Of a stretch of 64,000 nt of DNA, positions 16,151 to 25,674 are shown piece by piece. The translations under genes were made by a program, and so were the position numbers. Under the pieces are notes generated by a model. The model was not told where the DNA came from. It ran no database searches and saw only the letters and a list, made by a program, of their open reading frames with translations. The stretch comes from Lactococcus garvieae. GTDB lineage: Bacteria > Bacillota > Bacilli > Lactobacillales > Streptococcaceae. The first letter of the stretch is position 1, and every line of letters starts with the position of its first letter. The DNA is taken from positions 124,001-188,000 of the forward strand of contig NZ_CP065691.1 in NCBI RefSeq assembly GCF_016027715.1. Direction: 5' to 3'.

Positions 16151-18295
16151 TTATTTCATTTTTTGTTCGATGCGACGTCCTACCCACATCAAAAGAAGTA
16201 GAACAATCATGTAAATCAAACCAATCAAACCGTAAACACGGAAGGCTTGGAAGTTACGGGCAACGATGATTTGACCAGCTTGTAAGAGTTCAACCAATCC
16301 GATAACAGATACCAAAGTTGTATCTTTAAGTGTAATGATAAATTGGTTAATCAAGCTAGGAATTGTAATCTTAACAGCTTGTGGTAAGATTACCTTTTGC
16401 ATTGTCTTCACATAAGGAATACCGAGTGAACGGCTGGCTTCCATTTGTCCGGTTGGTACCGCAGCGATACCTCCACGGACGATTTCGGCAATGTAGGCTG
16501 ATTCATTAAGGGTCAAGGCAATCACACCGGCTGTAAACTCATTCAGAGGGCTCTGATGTCCTGTGAGGAGTTGGAGCATATTTGGAATACCATAGAAAAT
16601 GAAAATGGTTAATACCAAAAGTGGAATTGAGCGGTTAAGGTCCACATAGATACGTGAAATGGTACGTAGAGCTGGTGATGGGCTGGCTGAGAAAAGACCA
16701 AAGATGACACCAACAATCATTGCTAAAACAAATGAAACTAAAGCAAGTTGAATTGTAATCCAAAGTCCTTTACCTAATTGTTTCCAGTTGTTTTTCAAAA
16801 TACCAAGCATTGTACTTTCAGTATTTGATTCTGTAGTTGTTTCAGTTTTTGAAGCTAAATATTTATCAACGATTTCTTGATACTGTCCACTAGCGCGTAG
16901 TGAAGATAATCCATTGTTGAACATTTCAATCAACTCTGGGTTTGTCCCTTTTTTCACAGCGAAACCATATTGACCAGTTGGGACAGTTTCAAAAGGAGTT
17001 TTGAATTCTTGCCCTTGTTTAATGGCATACTTAACAACAGGCTCATCATCCATAATGGCTTGAATTGAACCATTATTCAATGAAGAGTACATTGGAGTAG
17101 CATCAGTAAAGGTTTTTAAAGTGTAGCCATACTTACTTTCATTTTTTGATAAGTAATCATAACCAGCAGTTCCCTTTTTGGCTCCGACTTGTTTTCCTTT
17201 TAAGTCTTCCCATTTTTTAATATCGTCGTTTGTTTTAGGAACAGCGAGTGTGAGATTAGAGTCGAAATAAGCATCACCAAAGTCGAATACTTTTTTACGT
17301 TCCTCTGTAATAGTCATACCTGACATCATTGCGTCAGCATGTCCTGCTTGGACAGAATCTACGGCAGGTTGGAAACCAACATGGTTCCATTTAATTTTGA
17401 AACCTTGTTGTTTAGCAATGGCATTAAGTAAGTCAACATCAATCCCAGTAAACTTTTTATCTGTATTTTGGAATTCAAAAGGAGCGAAACTATTGTCAGA
17501 AGCAATAGTATAAACATCTTTTTTAGGTGTAGCTTTTTTACCACCTGTGTATTTTTGAACGATTTTATCATAATCGCCGTTAGCTTTCATTTGCGTAAGA
17601 GCTTTATTAAAGCCTTCAATTAATTGAGGTTTTTGACCTTTCATTACCGCAAAACCATAACCTCCAGGAAGCGAGAATGATGGAAGATGAATTGCCAAGT
17701 CTTGCCCTTGATTGATGGCATAAGAAATGACAGGAGCTTCATCCATCGCTCCAACGATATTCCCAGCAGCCAAAGAAGCGAACATATGAACACCATCAGA
17801 ATAGGTTTTGATTGTATAACCATATTTATCTTGATTTTTTTGTAACCAATCATAAGAAGCAGTACCTTTTTTAGCACCAACTGCTTTACCCTTGAGCTCA
17901 TCATAGCTCTTAAGGGTAGAAGACTTCGTAGTAGCTAAAGTAATAGCTGAAGTGTAATAAGGGTCTGAAACGTCAAAAATTTGTTTACGTTCATCAGTAA
18001 TTGTCATTCCGGCAATGACAGCGTCGGCTTTACCAGCCTTTAAGTTTTGAAGCGCTGCGTCGAACCCAGGAAAGGACATTTCAAGTTTCCAATCATTGAT
18101 CTTAGCAACTTCCTTCATGATATCTACATCGATACCTACCCAGTTTTTATCTGAATCTTGAAATTCAAATGGGGCATAAGCATTATCGCTTGCAATACGT
18201 ACAGTTTCCTGAGCGCTAACATTTGTTGCAGTAGCGTAGGATATACCAGTAATCGTGGCAAATATTAAAGATAATGTAAGGAATAATTTCTTCAT
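16151..18295 (-). CDS. glnP: Glutamine/glutamate ABC transporter, two binding domains fused to permease
   Basis: 714 residues from the preferred start. A signal peptide is followed by two tandem substrate-binding domains, each opening with IASDN-AFAPFEFQ-like sequence (about residues 30-250 and 260-480), a Thr/Ser/Glu linker, and a HisMQ-type permease domain (about 495-714) with the EAA loop [25 protein letters not shown]. This is the known architecture of lactococcal GlnP. The ATG at 18295 has AGGAGA nine bases upstream; an in-frame ATG at 18319 lies upstream of that site and is rejected. Confidence 0.95.
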   Translation of the reverse strand: MKKLFLTLSLIFATITGISYATATNVSAQETVRIASDNAYAPFEFQDSDKNWVGIDVDIMKEVAKINDWKLEMSFPGFDAALQNLKAGKADAVIAGMTITDERKQIFDVSDPYYTSAITLATTKSSTLKSYDELKGKAVGAKKGTASYDWLQKNQDKYGYTIKTYSDGVHMFASLAAGNIVGAMDEAPVISYAINQGQDLAIHLPSFSLPGGYGFAVMKGQKPQLIEGFNKALTQMKANGDYDKIVQKYTGGKKATPKKDVYTIASDNSFAPFEFQNTDKKFTGIDVDLLNAIAKQQGFKIKWNHVGFQPAVDSVQAGHADAMMSGMTITEERKKVFDFGDAYFDSNLTLAVPKTNDDIKKWEDLKGKQVGAKKGTAGYDYLSKNESKYGYTLKTFTDATPMYSSLNNGSIQAIMDDEPVVKYAIKQGQEFKTPFETVPTGQYGFAVKKGTNPELIEMFNNGLSSLRASGQYQEIVDKYLASKTETTTESNTESTMLGILKNNWKQLGKGLWITIQLALVSFVLAMIVGVIFGLFSASPSPALRTISRIYVDLNRSIPLLVLTIFIFYGIPNMLQLLTGHQSPLNEFTAGVIALTLNESAYIAEIVRGGIAAVPTGQMEASRSLGIPYVKTMQKVILPQAVKITIPSLINQFIITLKDTTLVSVIGLVELLQAGQIIVARNFQAFRVYGLIGLIYMIVLLLLMWVGRRIEQKMK

Positions 18296-18347
18296 TTCAT
18301 TATTTCTCCTAAGTTTCATTAATTATATAAACAATTATATACTTGTC

Positions 18348-18356
18348 AGTATACCA
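18348..18356 (-). promoter_or_regulatory. Extended -10 element of glnP
   Basis: On the minus strand TGG-TATACT about 50 bases before the glnP start; no good -35. Confidence 0.5.
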
Positions 18357-18462
18357 TAAAACATTCTTGAAAAAAATAACTTGTGTAATAAAATATAACA
18401 TGAAAAAGGGCGAAAATATATAAAATTTCTCTATTTGTCCAAAAAAATAACCTTATGAGGAT

Positions 18463-18491
18463 TTGATAAAGGTTCATATTTAGTGTAAAAT
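18463..18491 (+). promoter_or_regulatory. Promoter of dedA-like gene
   Basis: TTGATA, 17-base spacer, TAAAAT. Confidence 0.75.
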
Positions 18492-18531
18492 TGTAAATAC
18501 AATAACAGCACAGTAAAAGGAAAATTAAAAT

Positions 18532-19188
18532 ATGTTTACAACACTTTCGATGTTTGGCTTTTTCAATGACTGGATTTCTGGTTTTTTGAATGCGCCAGGC
18601 GCACATATCTGGGTTTATGTTCTTTTGGGAGCCATTATCTTTATTGAAACGGGCTTAGTTATCTTCCCATTTTTACCTGGAGATTCTATCCTCTTCTTTG
18701 TCGGATCCATGGCTGCCTTGTATCCAACTAAATTATCAATGCCCTTGTTGATTTTGACGATGGGAGCATTAGCTTTCTTGGCTAATCTTTTGAATTATGA
18801 GATTGGCCGGAAGTTTGGAGATGTAATTCCTCGGCACAGAACTTTATCAAAATTCTTAAAACCAGAATATATTGAAGAAGCAGAGCAATTTTTTGAGAAA
18901 TGGGGCTCATGGGCAATCTTCTTGGGACGTTTTATGCCAATCATTCGGACAGTTGTTCCATTTACAGCAGGAACAAGTCGTATGCCACATAAGAAGTTTG
19001 TCTTCTACAATTTCCTAGGTGGTTTTGCTTGGGTGACGGTCGCTTTAGGGGCAGGTTTTCTCTTTGGGCAAGTACCCTTCATCAAGAAAAACTTTGAGCT
19101 AGTGATGCTCGCCATTGTTGCCGTATCTTTACTTCCTGCCGTTCTAGGCCTTGCAAAGCGGTATCTCGCGGCACGCAAAGCAGCATAA
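18532..19188 (+). CDS. DedA family membrane protein
   Basis: 218 residues with about five hydrophobic segments. The DedA/VTT signature is plain: ETGLVIFPFLPGDSILFFVG near the N-terminus and FLGRFMPIIRTVVPFTAG in the middle. DedA proteins are polytopic membrane transporters; some flip lipid carriers or phospholipids across the membrane. The substrate here is unknown. AAGGA precedes the ATG. It is a single-gene unit with its own promoter and a following terminator. Confidence 0.92.
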   Translation: MFTTLSMFGFFNDWISGFLNAPGAHIWVYVLLGAIIFIETGLVIFPFLPGDSILFFVGSMAALYPTKLSMPLLILTMGALAFLANLLNYEIGRKFGDVIPRHRTLSKFLKPEYIEEAEQFFEKWGSWAIFLGRFMPIIRTVVPFTAGTSRMPHKKFVFYNFLGGFAWVTVALGAGFLFGQVPFIKKNFELVMLAIVAVSLLPAVLGLAKRYLAARKAA

Positions 19189-19196
19189 AATAAGTT

Positions 19197-19231
19197 ATAA
19201 TAGTATTTAGGAAACTGAATACTATTTTTTA
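19197..19231 (+). terminator. Terminator after dedA-like gene
   Basis: AATAGTATT/AATACTATT 9-bp stem followed by T run. Confidence 0.8.
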
Positions 19232-19274
19232 TATTAAAAAAACAGAACAAATAAACAATAGATATAGGTGTAAG

Positions 19275-20141
19275 ATGGAAATCAATGGACAAACACGAAT
19301 GGCTGCCGTACTAGCCTATCCTATCAAACACAGTCTTTCCCCTTTCATTCATAATCGCGCATTTAATCTCTTGAATGAAAATGGAGTGTATCTGGCTTGG
19401 GAGTTAGAAGATAAAAAAGAACTGGGACAAATGATAAACAATGTGAGAACTTTGCACATGTATGGGCTTAATATTTCAATGCCTTACAAGAAAAGTGCTT
19501 TTGAGTTTCTCGATGAGTTGTCAGAAGAATCGCGACTGATTGGAGCTGTCAATACTATTGTCAATCGGAATGGAAGACTCGTTGGCTATAATACAGATGG
19601 AATTGGCTTTTTTAATGCTTTAGATTTTAAGCCCAACAATAAAAAAATGGTAATTTTAGGCGGTGGTGGGGCTGCTATCGCAATTATTGTTCAAGCAGTT
19701 TTGCTTGGGACCAAGGAAGTTATTGTTTTTGCAAGGCAATCAGCTTCCTATGCTCCCTTGGCGCAACGCTTGCAAAAACTAGCAAAGCAAACGGAAAGCC
19801 AAATAAAACTTTGGGACTTGGCAGATTTATCGCGGTTGCAAGAAGAAATAACGGAGTCGGACTTGCTGGTTAATGCAACACCAGTTGGTATGCTGGATCA
19901 AGCAATGCCCCTATCGTCTTCGATTATTTTACCGTCTCATATATTACTTGTGGATACGATATATAAAGTACTGGAAACTCCGCTTTTAAAATGGGGCAAA
20001 GCGCAGGGTGTTCAAACTCAGAATGGTATTGGGATGCTTATTCACCAAGCAGCAGCTTCCTTTGAACTATGGACAGGTAAAAAAATGCCGGTTGAACAAA
20101 TCAGTCAAGAATTGGAGGAAAGCAATGAAATTAAGTGTTAA
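19275..20141 (+). CDS. aroE: Shikimate dehydrogenase
   Basis: 288 residues. It reduces 3-dehydroshikimate to shikimate with NADPH. Visible: the shikimate-binding SLSPFIHN near residue 17, catalytic-Lys region [34 protein letters not shown], the nucleotide-binding [16 protein letters not shown] and the C-terminal [19 protein letters not shown]. It opens the first aro segment and overlaps aroB by 17 bases. Confidence 0.95.
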   Translation: MEINGQTRMAAVLAYPIKHSLSPFIHNRAFNLLNENGVYLAWELEDKKELGQMINNVRTLHMYGLNISMPYKKSAFEFLDELSEESRLIGAVNTIVNRNGRLVGYNTDGIGFFNALDFKPNNKKMVILGGGGAAIAIIVQAVLLGTKEVIVFARQSASYAPLAQRLQKLAKQTESQIKLWDLADLSRLQEEITESDLLVNATPVGMLDQAMPLSSSIILPSHILLVDTIYKVLETPLLKWGKAQGVQTQNGIGMLIHQAAASFELWTGKKMPVEQISQELEESNEIKC

Positions 20142-21186
20142 CCTTCCGAATACTCCCTATGAGATTATTATCCAAAAAGGAGAGTTGGCAAAAGTAGGAA
20201 GTTGGGTTTCAAATCTTTGGCAGAAACAAAAGATTGTACTTGTCACAGATGATAATGTGAATGCACTGTATGGTAGGAGCGTAGCTGAGCAGTTAGAAGA
20301 TGAAGGATTTGAAGTTTTTGTCTTTGAGTTTCCAGCTGGTGAGTCAAGCAAAATATTGGCAAATGCTGAAAGAATTTGGAACTTCTGTGCTGAAAAAGGC
20401 CTTACCCGTTCGGATGGAATAGTTGCTTTAGGCGGGGGAGTTGTTGGCGACCTTGCGGCCTTTGCGGCAAGTACGTATATGCGAGGCATTCATTTTTTGC
20501 AAATTCCGACAAGTCTCACGGCACAGGTGGACAGTTCAATTGGCGGGAAAACAGGAGTAAATAGTACCTATGCTAAAAATATGATTGGAACTTTTGCTCA
20601 GCCAGATGGAGTTCTTATCGATCCAAAAGTACTCGAAACCCTCTCTCCAAGAGCTTTTCGGGAAGGAATCGGAGAAATCGTTAAGTGTGCCTTGATCGGG
20701 GATAAGATGCTTTGGGAACGATTGCTAGACCTGAAAAACGAGCAAGAGTTGCTTCAAGAGGCGGAGTACTTTATCAGAGCAGCTTGCGAAGTGAAACGTC
20801 GGCTTGTCGTTGAAGATCAATTTGATCAAGGTACAAGGCTGTATTTAAACTTTGGGCATACAATCGGGCATGCTGTGGAAGCATGGGCGGGCTATGGGCA
20901 AGTTATGCACGGAGAGGCTGTTGCTATTGGTATGGTTCAAATAAGTAAAGTTGCTGAAAGTAAAGGACTCATGCCCAAAGGATTAACAGCCAAAATCAGA
21001 GCTATGCTTCAAAAATTTCGCCTGCCACAAACTTTTGAGCCTTGGGATGAAGCAGCACTTTTTAATATCTTGACACATGACAAGAAAACACGTGGGAATA
21101 AAATAAAAACAGTAATTGTGCCAGAAATTGGACAAGCTAAAATAAATGAAATAAGCTTAGAAGAAATGCGGGAGTATTTAAGATGA
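20125..21186 (+). CDS. aroB: 3-dehydroquinate synthase
   Basis: 353 residues. It converts DAHP to 3-dehydroquinate using NAD and a divalent metal. Visible: [39 protein letters not shown], the [14 protein letters not shown] block, and metal-ligand motifs [11 protein letters not shown] and HGEAVAIGM. The start at 20125 (MKLSVNLPN) has GGAGG seven bases upstream within aroE; an upstream in-frame ATG at 20008 would read through unrelated sequence in another frame of aroE and is rejected. The stop overlaps the next gene (ATGA). Confidence 0.96.
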   Translation: MKLSVNLPNTPYEIIIQKGELAKVGSWVSNLWQKQKIVLVTDDNVNALYGRSVAEQLEDEGFEVFVFEFPAGESSKILANAERIWNFCAEKGLTRSDGIVALGGGVVGDLAAFAASTYMRGIHFLQIPTSLTAQVDSSIGGKTGVNSTYAKNMIGTFAQPDGVLIDPKVLETLSPRAFREGIGEIVKCALIGDKMLWERLLDLKNEQELLQEAEYFIRAACEVKRRLVVEDQFDQGTRLYLNFGHTIGHAVEAWAGYGQVMHGEAVAIGMVQISKVAESKGLMPKGLTAKIRAMLQKFRLPQTFEPWDEAALFNILTHDKKTRGNKIKTVIVPEIGQAKINEISLEEMREYLR

Positions 21187-21668
21187 GATACTGTGCCTTT
21201 CTTCGAGGAATTAATGTTGGTGGTATAAAGCTTAAGATGACTGATCTAAAACAGGAGTTTGAAGCTGCTGGTTTTACAGATGTTGCTACCGTTCTAGCGA
21301 CAGGAAATGTTATCTTTAGTAGTAAAGCAGCACCAGATTTATCTTTCTTACCTGTACAAGCCTTTGTAAAAACAGAGCAACAAGTGAAAAAAATGCTGGA
21401 AAATAATCCTCTTGCTATACAAGAAGATTATCATATCTATATTTTTGTGGCAGAGGAAGCCTTTGCGCAGATTGCTTTATCTGAATTTGAGAGTTTGAAA
21501 ACAGCACAAGAAGCAGCTGCTGTCAAAGAAAATACTTTTTATTGGAAGGTTCCCAAGGGTTCCACCTTAGGCACCCCTTTTGGTAAGATTTTAGGAAAAA
21601 AAGCTTATAAAGAATTATTTACGAGTCGTAATATCAATACAATGGAGAAAATAATAAATAAAATATAA
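21183..21668 (+). CDS. DUF1697 family protein
   Basis: 161 residues. [22 protein letters not shown] and [10 protein letters not shown] are the hallmarks of DUF1697, a small cytoplasmic family of unknown biochemical function. GGGAG precedes the start inside aroB. It is coupled to aroB by ATGA and to the next gene by TAATG. Nothing in the sequence links it to aromatic biosynthesis beyond co-transcription. Confidence 0.85.
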   Translation: MRYCAFLRGINVGGIKLKMTDLKQEFEAAGFTDVATVLATGNVIFSSKAAPDLSFLPVQAFVKTEQQVKKMLENNPLAIQEDYHIYIFVAEEAFAQIALSEFESLKTAQEAAAVKENTFYWKVPKGSTLGTPFGKILGKKAYKELFTSRNINTMEKIINKI

Positions 21669-22600
21669 TGTTTATCTATCTTGGAATAGCACTTTTTGCG
21701 GGTTTTTTACTAGCAAACCAAAACCCGATTAATGCTGATCTTCGCAAAAAAGTAAACTCCCCTTTTTGGGCATCGACAATTTCTCAGATTATTGGGGTTA
21801 TTTTTCTCGGAGGAATATCACTCGGTTTAACCGGAGATTTATTTCCTTCTGTTGAGTTTGTAAGTAGTCATCCTGCTTGGATTTGGATAGGTGGCTTGTT
21901 AGGTCCAGTTTATGTGACTTCCAATGTCTTTCTTTTTCCAAGATTAGGTGCTGTGCAAACAGTGATTTTACCTATCTTAGGACAAATTTTGACTGGAGTG
22001 ATAATAGATAGCTTTGGCTGGTTTTATGCTGTTCAGATTCCTATGAGTCCGATGCGTATTGTAGGGGTTATTGTTACCATGGCTGGACTTTTTATTGCTG
22101 TTGTACTCACTAGCTTGAGTAAAAAAACAGAACGAGTGAAAGACCACAACGAACCGAGTTTACTCTTATGGCGCCTTTGGGCCGTTATATCTGGCTCATT
22201 TACCGCCATTCAACAAGCAATCAATGGCCATCTAGGTACTTTACTGCATCGACCTTTTCAAGCTTCTTTCATGTCCTTTTTTATCGGTCTACTTGCCATT
22301 ATTCTTGTGACCTTATCAATAGAACGACGCTTTATCACGAAAATCGAAATCCGAAGTATTAAGAAATGGAACATTCTTGGTGGAATTTGGGGGTCCTTCT
22401 TTGTTCTCGGGGCAGTCTTAGCGGTACCAAAGATTGGAGCAGGGCTCAATATCATGATGGCTATTCTTGGTCAAATTGTCGGTTCAATGTTGGTACAGCA
22501 ATTTGGCTGGTGGCATTCGGATCGTTATCCGATCAAACCTTTACAAGTCGTTGGTGTCTTGGTTATGCTTGTAGGGATAGTTTGTATAAAATTTTTGTGA
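21668..22600 (+). CDS. DMT-superfamily transporter of YdcZ (DUF606) type
   Basis: 310 residues with about ten hydrophobic helices in two similar halves, each beginning with a segment rich in N/Q (LLANQNPINADLRKKVNSPFWAS; FTAIQQAINGHLGTLLHRPFQASFMSF). This tandem repeat is typical of two-domain YdcZ/DUF606 proteins of the drug/metabolite transporter superfamily. The substrate is unknown; its place among aro genes makes an aromatic or shikimate-related solute possible, but that is speculation. Translation is coupled to the DUF1697 gene. Confidence 0.85.
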   Translation: MFIYLGIALFAGFLLANQNPINADLRKKVNSPFWASTISQIIGVIFLGGISLGLTGDLFPSVEFVSSHPAWIWIGGLLGPVYVTSNVFLFPRLGAVQTVILPILGQILTGVIIDSFGWFYAVQIPMSPMRIVGVIVTMAGLFIAVVLTSLSKKTERVKDHNEPSLLLWRLWAVISGSFTAIQQAINGHLGTLLHRPFQASFMSFFIGLLAIILVTLSIERRFITKIEIRSIKKWNILGGIWGSFFVLGAVLAVPKIGAGLNIMMAILGQIVGSMLVQQFGWWHSDRYPIKPLQVVGVLVMLVGIVCIKFL

Positions 22601-22606
22601 GGTTAT

Positions 22607-23200
22607 ATGTTTAGAAAAAAATCATTTGAAGTATTTGATATTGAAGGTTTAGAACCACGTATGGATGGGGTTCGTGCGGAAATTCAACCTGTTTTTATGA
22701 AAATAGGTGAAGAAATGAGAGAAAGAATCAGTCAGGCTATTCCAAATCAAGACTTCTATCTCCATATCGCACAACACCGTCGTCGTACAAGTAATGCTCC
22801 AGAAAACACATGGTCAGCAATTGGACGACAAAAACGAGGATATAAGATGGAACCTCACTTTCAGTTGGGCATTTGGCAAGAATATGTTTTTGTCTATCTC
22901 TCTATTATCGATCAGCCTAAAGGACAAAAAGACTTTGCTGAAAAACTGGGCCAGCTTTCGGCACTACCAGAGGGTTTTGTTCTATCTAAAGATCACACCA
23001 AGGCTGATTTTTATGAAGTGAACTATTTTCCAGAATTTGTCGATCGTTTAAAAAAAGTGAAAAAGTCAGAACTAGAGCTGGGGAAAATTTGGGAAGCATC
23101 ACGCTTTGATGGCGTACAAGATAAAGTAATCTTGCAGGAGATGATGGAGACTGTGGATGACTTATTGCCGATTTATAAACAATTGATGAAGGAGGGGTAA
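22607..23200 (+). CDS. DUF1054 family protein (YktB type)
   Basis: 197 residues. The opening [29 protein letters not shown] and the internal [20 protein letters not shown] match the DUF1054 family of low-GC bacteria, function unknown. GAGGT lies upstream of the ATG; the stop is one base before aroC. It is part of the same tightly packed transcript as aroB and aroC. Confidence 0.85.
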   Translation: MFRKKSFEVFDIEGLEPRMDGVRAEIQPVFMKIGEEMRERISQAIPNQDFYLHIAQHRRRTSNAPENTWSAIGRQKRGYKMEPHFQLGIWQEYVFVYLSIIDQPKGQKDFAEKLGQLSALPEGFVLSKDHTKADFYEVNYFPEFVDRLKKVKKSELELGKIWEASRFDGVQDKVILQEMMETVDDLLPIYKQLMKEG

Positions 23201-23201
23201 C

Positions 23202-24371
23202 ATGCGTTTTTTTACAGCAGGTGAATCACATGGGCCACGCTTGACTGCCATTATTGAAGGACTTCCCGCAGGACTTTCTCTTAAGGCAGAAGATATCAAT
23301 GTGGAGCTTAAACGTCGTCAAGGTGGTTATGGCCGTGGTGGACGGATGAAGATTGAGTCAGACCAAGTTGAAATAACGAGCGGTCTCCGTCATGGAAAAA
23401 CCTTAGGAAGCCCTCTGACCCTTAATGTTACCAATCGAGATTTTTCACATTGGACTGAAATTATGGCAGCCGAGGAAGTGGATGATGCCATAAAAAAACA
23501 ACGTAAGTTGACAAAACCACGTCCTGGACATGCTGATCTCGTGGGTGGGATGAAGTATGAATTTGAAGACCTGCGCAATACACTTGAGCGATCATCAGCA
23601 AGGGAAACAACCATGCGTGTAGCTGTTGGTGCAGTGGCTAAAGTTCTATTGAAAAATCTAGGCATCGAATTAGGCAATCATGTTGTTAATTTTGGCGGAA
23701 AAGATGTGACGGAGAAGCTCTCGGAATTAACTGTCAGTAAAATCAAAGAAACCGCTGGTTCAAATGATTTGTCTTTAGTTGATACGTCAAGAGCAGAGGA
23801 GATTCGTAGCTATATTGATGAAATAAAGAGAGCGGGAGATACAATTGGCGGCATCGTAGAGGTTCGCGCTGAAAATGTACCCGCCGGTCTAGGCTCTTAC
23901 GTTCATTATGATCGTAAATTAGATGCAAAAATTGCGGCAGCAGTAGTGTCTATAAATGCTTTTAAAGGCGTGGAATTTGGATTAGGATTTGAAGCAGGGC
24001 GTCGTCAAGGAAGCCAAGTAATGGACGAAATTCTTTGGACAGAACAAGCAGGCTATAGTCGAAACACAAACAATCTTGGTGGCTTTGAAGGTGGGATGAC
24101 CAATGGTGAAGATTTGATTATTCGAGGAGTGATGAAACCGATACCTACTTTGTATAAACCACTGATGTCCGTAAATACAGAAACGCATGAAGCTTATAAA
24201 GCCAGTGTGGAACGCTCTGATCCAACTGCTTTGCCAGCTGCGGGTGTAGTGATGGAAAATGTGGTTGCTACCGTTTTAGCTCAGGAAATATGTGATAAGT
24301 TTTCAAGTGATAGCTTCCGAGAGCTCCAAGAAGCCTTTCAAAAGTACAAAAAACGCTTGAAAAACTTTTAA
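23202..24371 (+). CDS. aroC: Chorismate synthase
   Basis: 389 residues. It makes chorismate from EPSP, requiring reduced FMN. Visible: [18 protein letters not shown] at the N-terminus, [46 protein letters not shown], and [16 protein letters not shown] with the following [18 protein letters not shown] precedes the ATG. It ends the first aro segment; tyrA, which lactococcal aro loci usually carry nearby, does not follow. Confidence 0.96.
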   Translation: MRFFTAGESHGPRLTAIIEGLPAGLSLKAEDINVELKRRQGGYGRGGRMKIESDQVEITSGLRHGKTLGSPLTLNVTNRDFSHWTEIMAAEEVDDAIKKQRKLTKPRPGHADLVGGMKYEFEDLRNTLERSSARETTMRVAVGAVAKVLLKNLGIELGNHVVNFGGKDVTEKLSELTVSKIKETAGSNDLSLVDTSRAEEIRSYIDEIKRAGDTIGGIVEVRAENVPAGLGSYVHYDRKLDAKIAAAVVSINAFKGVEFGLGFEAGRRQGSQVMDEILWTEQAGYSRNTNNLGGFEGGMTNGEDLIIRGVMKPIPTLYKPLMSVNTETHEAYKASVERSDPTALPAAGVVMENVVATVLAQEICDKFSSDSFRELQEAFQKYKKRLKNF

Positions 24372-24377
24372 GTAAAA

Positions 24378-24417
24378 TAAAAACTAGAGGTTATGAAATA
24401 GCTTCTAGTTTTTTTAT
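24378..24417 (+). terminator. Terminator after aroC
   Basis: AAACTAGA pairs with TCTAGTTT, then T run. Confidence 0.82.
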
Positions 24418-24449
24418 TACAAAAGTGTAAGTTTATAGAAAATATTATT

Positions 24450-24458
24450 TGCTAGAAT
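24450..24458 (+). promoter_or_regulatory. Extended -10 element of the YxeA/BceAB-type operon
   Basis: TGC-TAGAAT, about 50 bases before the first gene. Confidence 0.5.
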
Positions 24459-24508
24459 AGAGGTATAGGGTTAAGAAAAATAAAGCCCAGTATGAAAGAG
24501 GTAAAATT

Positions 24509-24859
24509 ATGAAAAAAGTATTATTTGGTTTACTTGCACTTGTAGTAATAATCGGTGGCCTGGGTTATGGTTGGTATAAGTCAAGTTATGGTGGAGCAGA
24601 ACGTTATGTCAAAATCACCCAAGACGGTACTAAAAAGGAAGGCAAGACTGATTCAGGGGAACGTTATGTAGATTACGTATACAAAATACCTTCTTACGAT
24701 AAAAATGGTGTTAAAAAAGAGGTAACTTTTAACGCTCAACACAATTTACGTAAGGAAGCTTACTTAAAATTAACGGATAACAAAGTTAAAGGAATAACAA
24801 GCTGGGAAGAAGTTCAACAAAAAGACGTACCAGCTCAAGCAAAAGATAAATTAAATTAA
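24509..24859 (+). CDS. YxeA family (DUF1093) exported protein
   Basis: 116 residues. An N-terminal hydrophobic helix (KVLFGLLALVVIIGGLGYGWY) acts as signal or anchor; the rest is a small extracellular domain with GGAERYVKITQDG and SGERYVDYVYKIPSYDKNG, as in the YxeA family. Members are often encoded with BceAB-type ABC transporters. It is first in the operon, 26 bases before the ATPase, with AAGAGGT-like sequence upstream of its ATG. An accessory role in peptide sensing or membrane defence is inferred from context only. Confidence 0.8.
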   Translation: MKKVLFGLLALVVIIGGLGYGWYKSSYGGAERYVKITQDGTKKEGKTDSGERYVDYVYKIPSYDKNGVKKEVTFNAQHNLRKEAYLKLTDNKVKGITSWEEVQQKDVPAQAKDKLN

Positions 24860-24885
24860 GAAAAAATATATTAAGAGGACAAAAA

Positions 24886-25674
24886 ATGCTATTAGAAGTT
24901 AAACACATCAAAAAAGTTTTCAAAACACGTTTTTCAAAAGAAGAAACAACTGCTCTTGCTGATATTGATTTTTCTGTGGAAGAGGGTGAATATATTGCCA
25001 TTATGGGTGAATCTGGTTCAGGTAAAACAACATTGCTAAATATTTTATCTACATTAGAAAAACCAACAGCAGGACAAGTTTTACTTTCAGGAAAAGATAT
25101 TACAGCGATCAAAGACAAGGATATTTCAGCCTTCCGTCGTGAACATTTAGGCTTTGTCTTCCAAGATTTTAACCTTTTGGATACTTTGTCAGTAAGAGAT
25201 AATATCTATCTTCCGATGGTTCTATCTAAAGCACCAGTAAATAAAATGAAATCACGTATAGAAGCCTTAGCTCCTAAATTGAATATCGAGATGCTTTTAG
25301 AAAAACAACCTTTTGAGTTATCTGGGGGACAAAAACAGCGGGTTGCTGTGGCACGTGCCTTGATCTCTAAACCAGATCTTGTTTTGGCTGATGAGCCAAC
25401 AGCAGCTTTAGACTATAAAAATTCTGAGAGCTTGCTTGAGCTTTTTGAAAATATCAATGATGCGGGACAAACTATTATTATGGTTACTCACTCTAGCTTG
25501 GCAGCAAGTCATGCTAAACGTGTTCTCTTTATTAAAGACGGGATGCTTTATCACCAACTTTATCGCGGTGAAAAAACTTCAACAGAATTTGCTAAAGAAA
25601 TTACAATGTCAATGACTTCATTCTTAGGTGATTCAACAGGCCCAAGTGAAATGGAGGTAGCAAACAATGCTTAG
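24886..25674 (+). CDS. BceA-type peptide-resistance ABC transporter ATPase
   Basis: 262 residues of the MacB/LolD/BceA ATPase group. Walker A GESGSGKTT near 44-52, Q-loop GFVFQDFNLLDTLSV, signature [14 protein letters not shown], Walker B LVLADEPTAALD. The C-terminal extension after the H-loop is typical of BceA proteins. It partners with the large FtsX-type permease encoded next (eight-base overlap). Such pairs sense and remove antimicrobial peptides such as bacitracin or lantibiotics; the actual substrate here is unknown. Confidence 0.9.
   Translation: MLLEVKHIKKVFKTRFSKEETTALADIDFSVEEGEYIAIMGESGSGKTTLLNILSTLEKPTAGQVLLSGKDITAIKDKDISAFRREHLGFVFQDFNLLDTLSVRDNIYLPMVLSKAPVNKMKSRIEALAPKLNIEMLLEKQPFELSGGQKQRVAVARALISKPDLVLADEPTAALDYKNSESLLELFENINDAGQTIIMVTHSSLAASHAKRVLFIKDGMLYHQLYRGEKTSTEFAKEITMSMTSFLGDSTGPSEMEVANNA

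Noticed and set aside
18295-18303. ATG-AAA-TGA mini-frame before glnP, similar to the MQKC case
   Set aside because: Only two codons, and AGGAGA is equally able to serve the real glnP ATG, so no leader role needs to be assumed.
18346-18606. 86-codon minus-strand frame upstream of glnP
   Set aside because: It covers the dedA start and the divergent promoters and has no similarity to known proteins.
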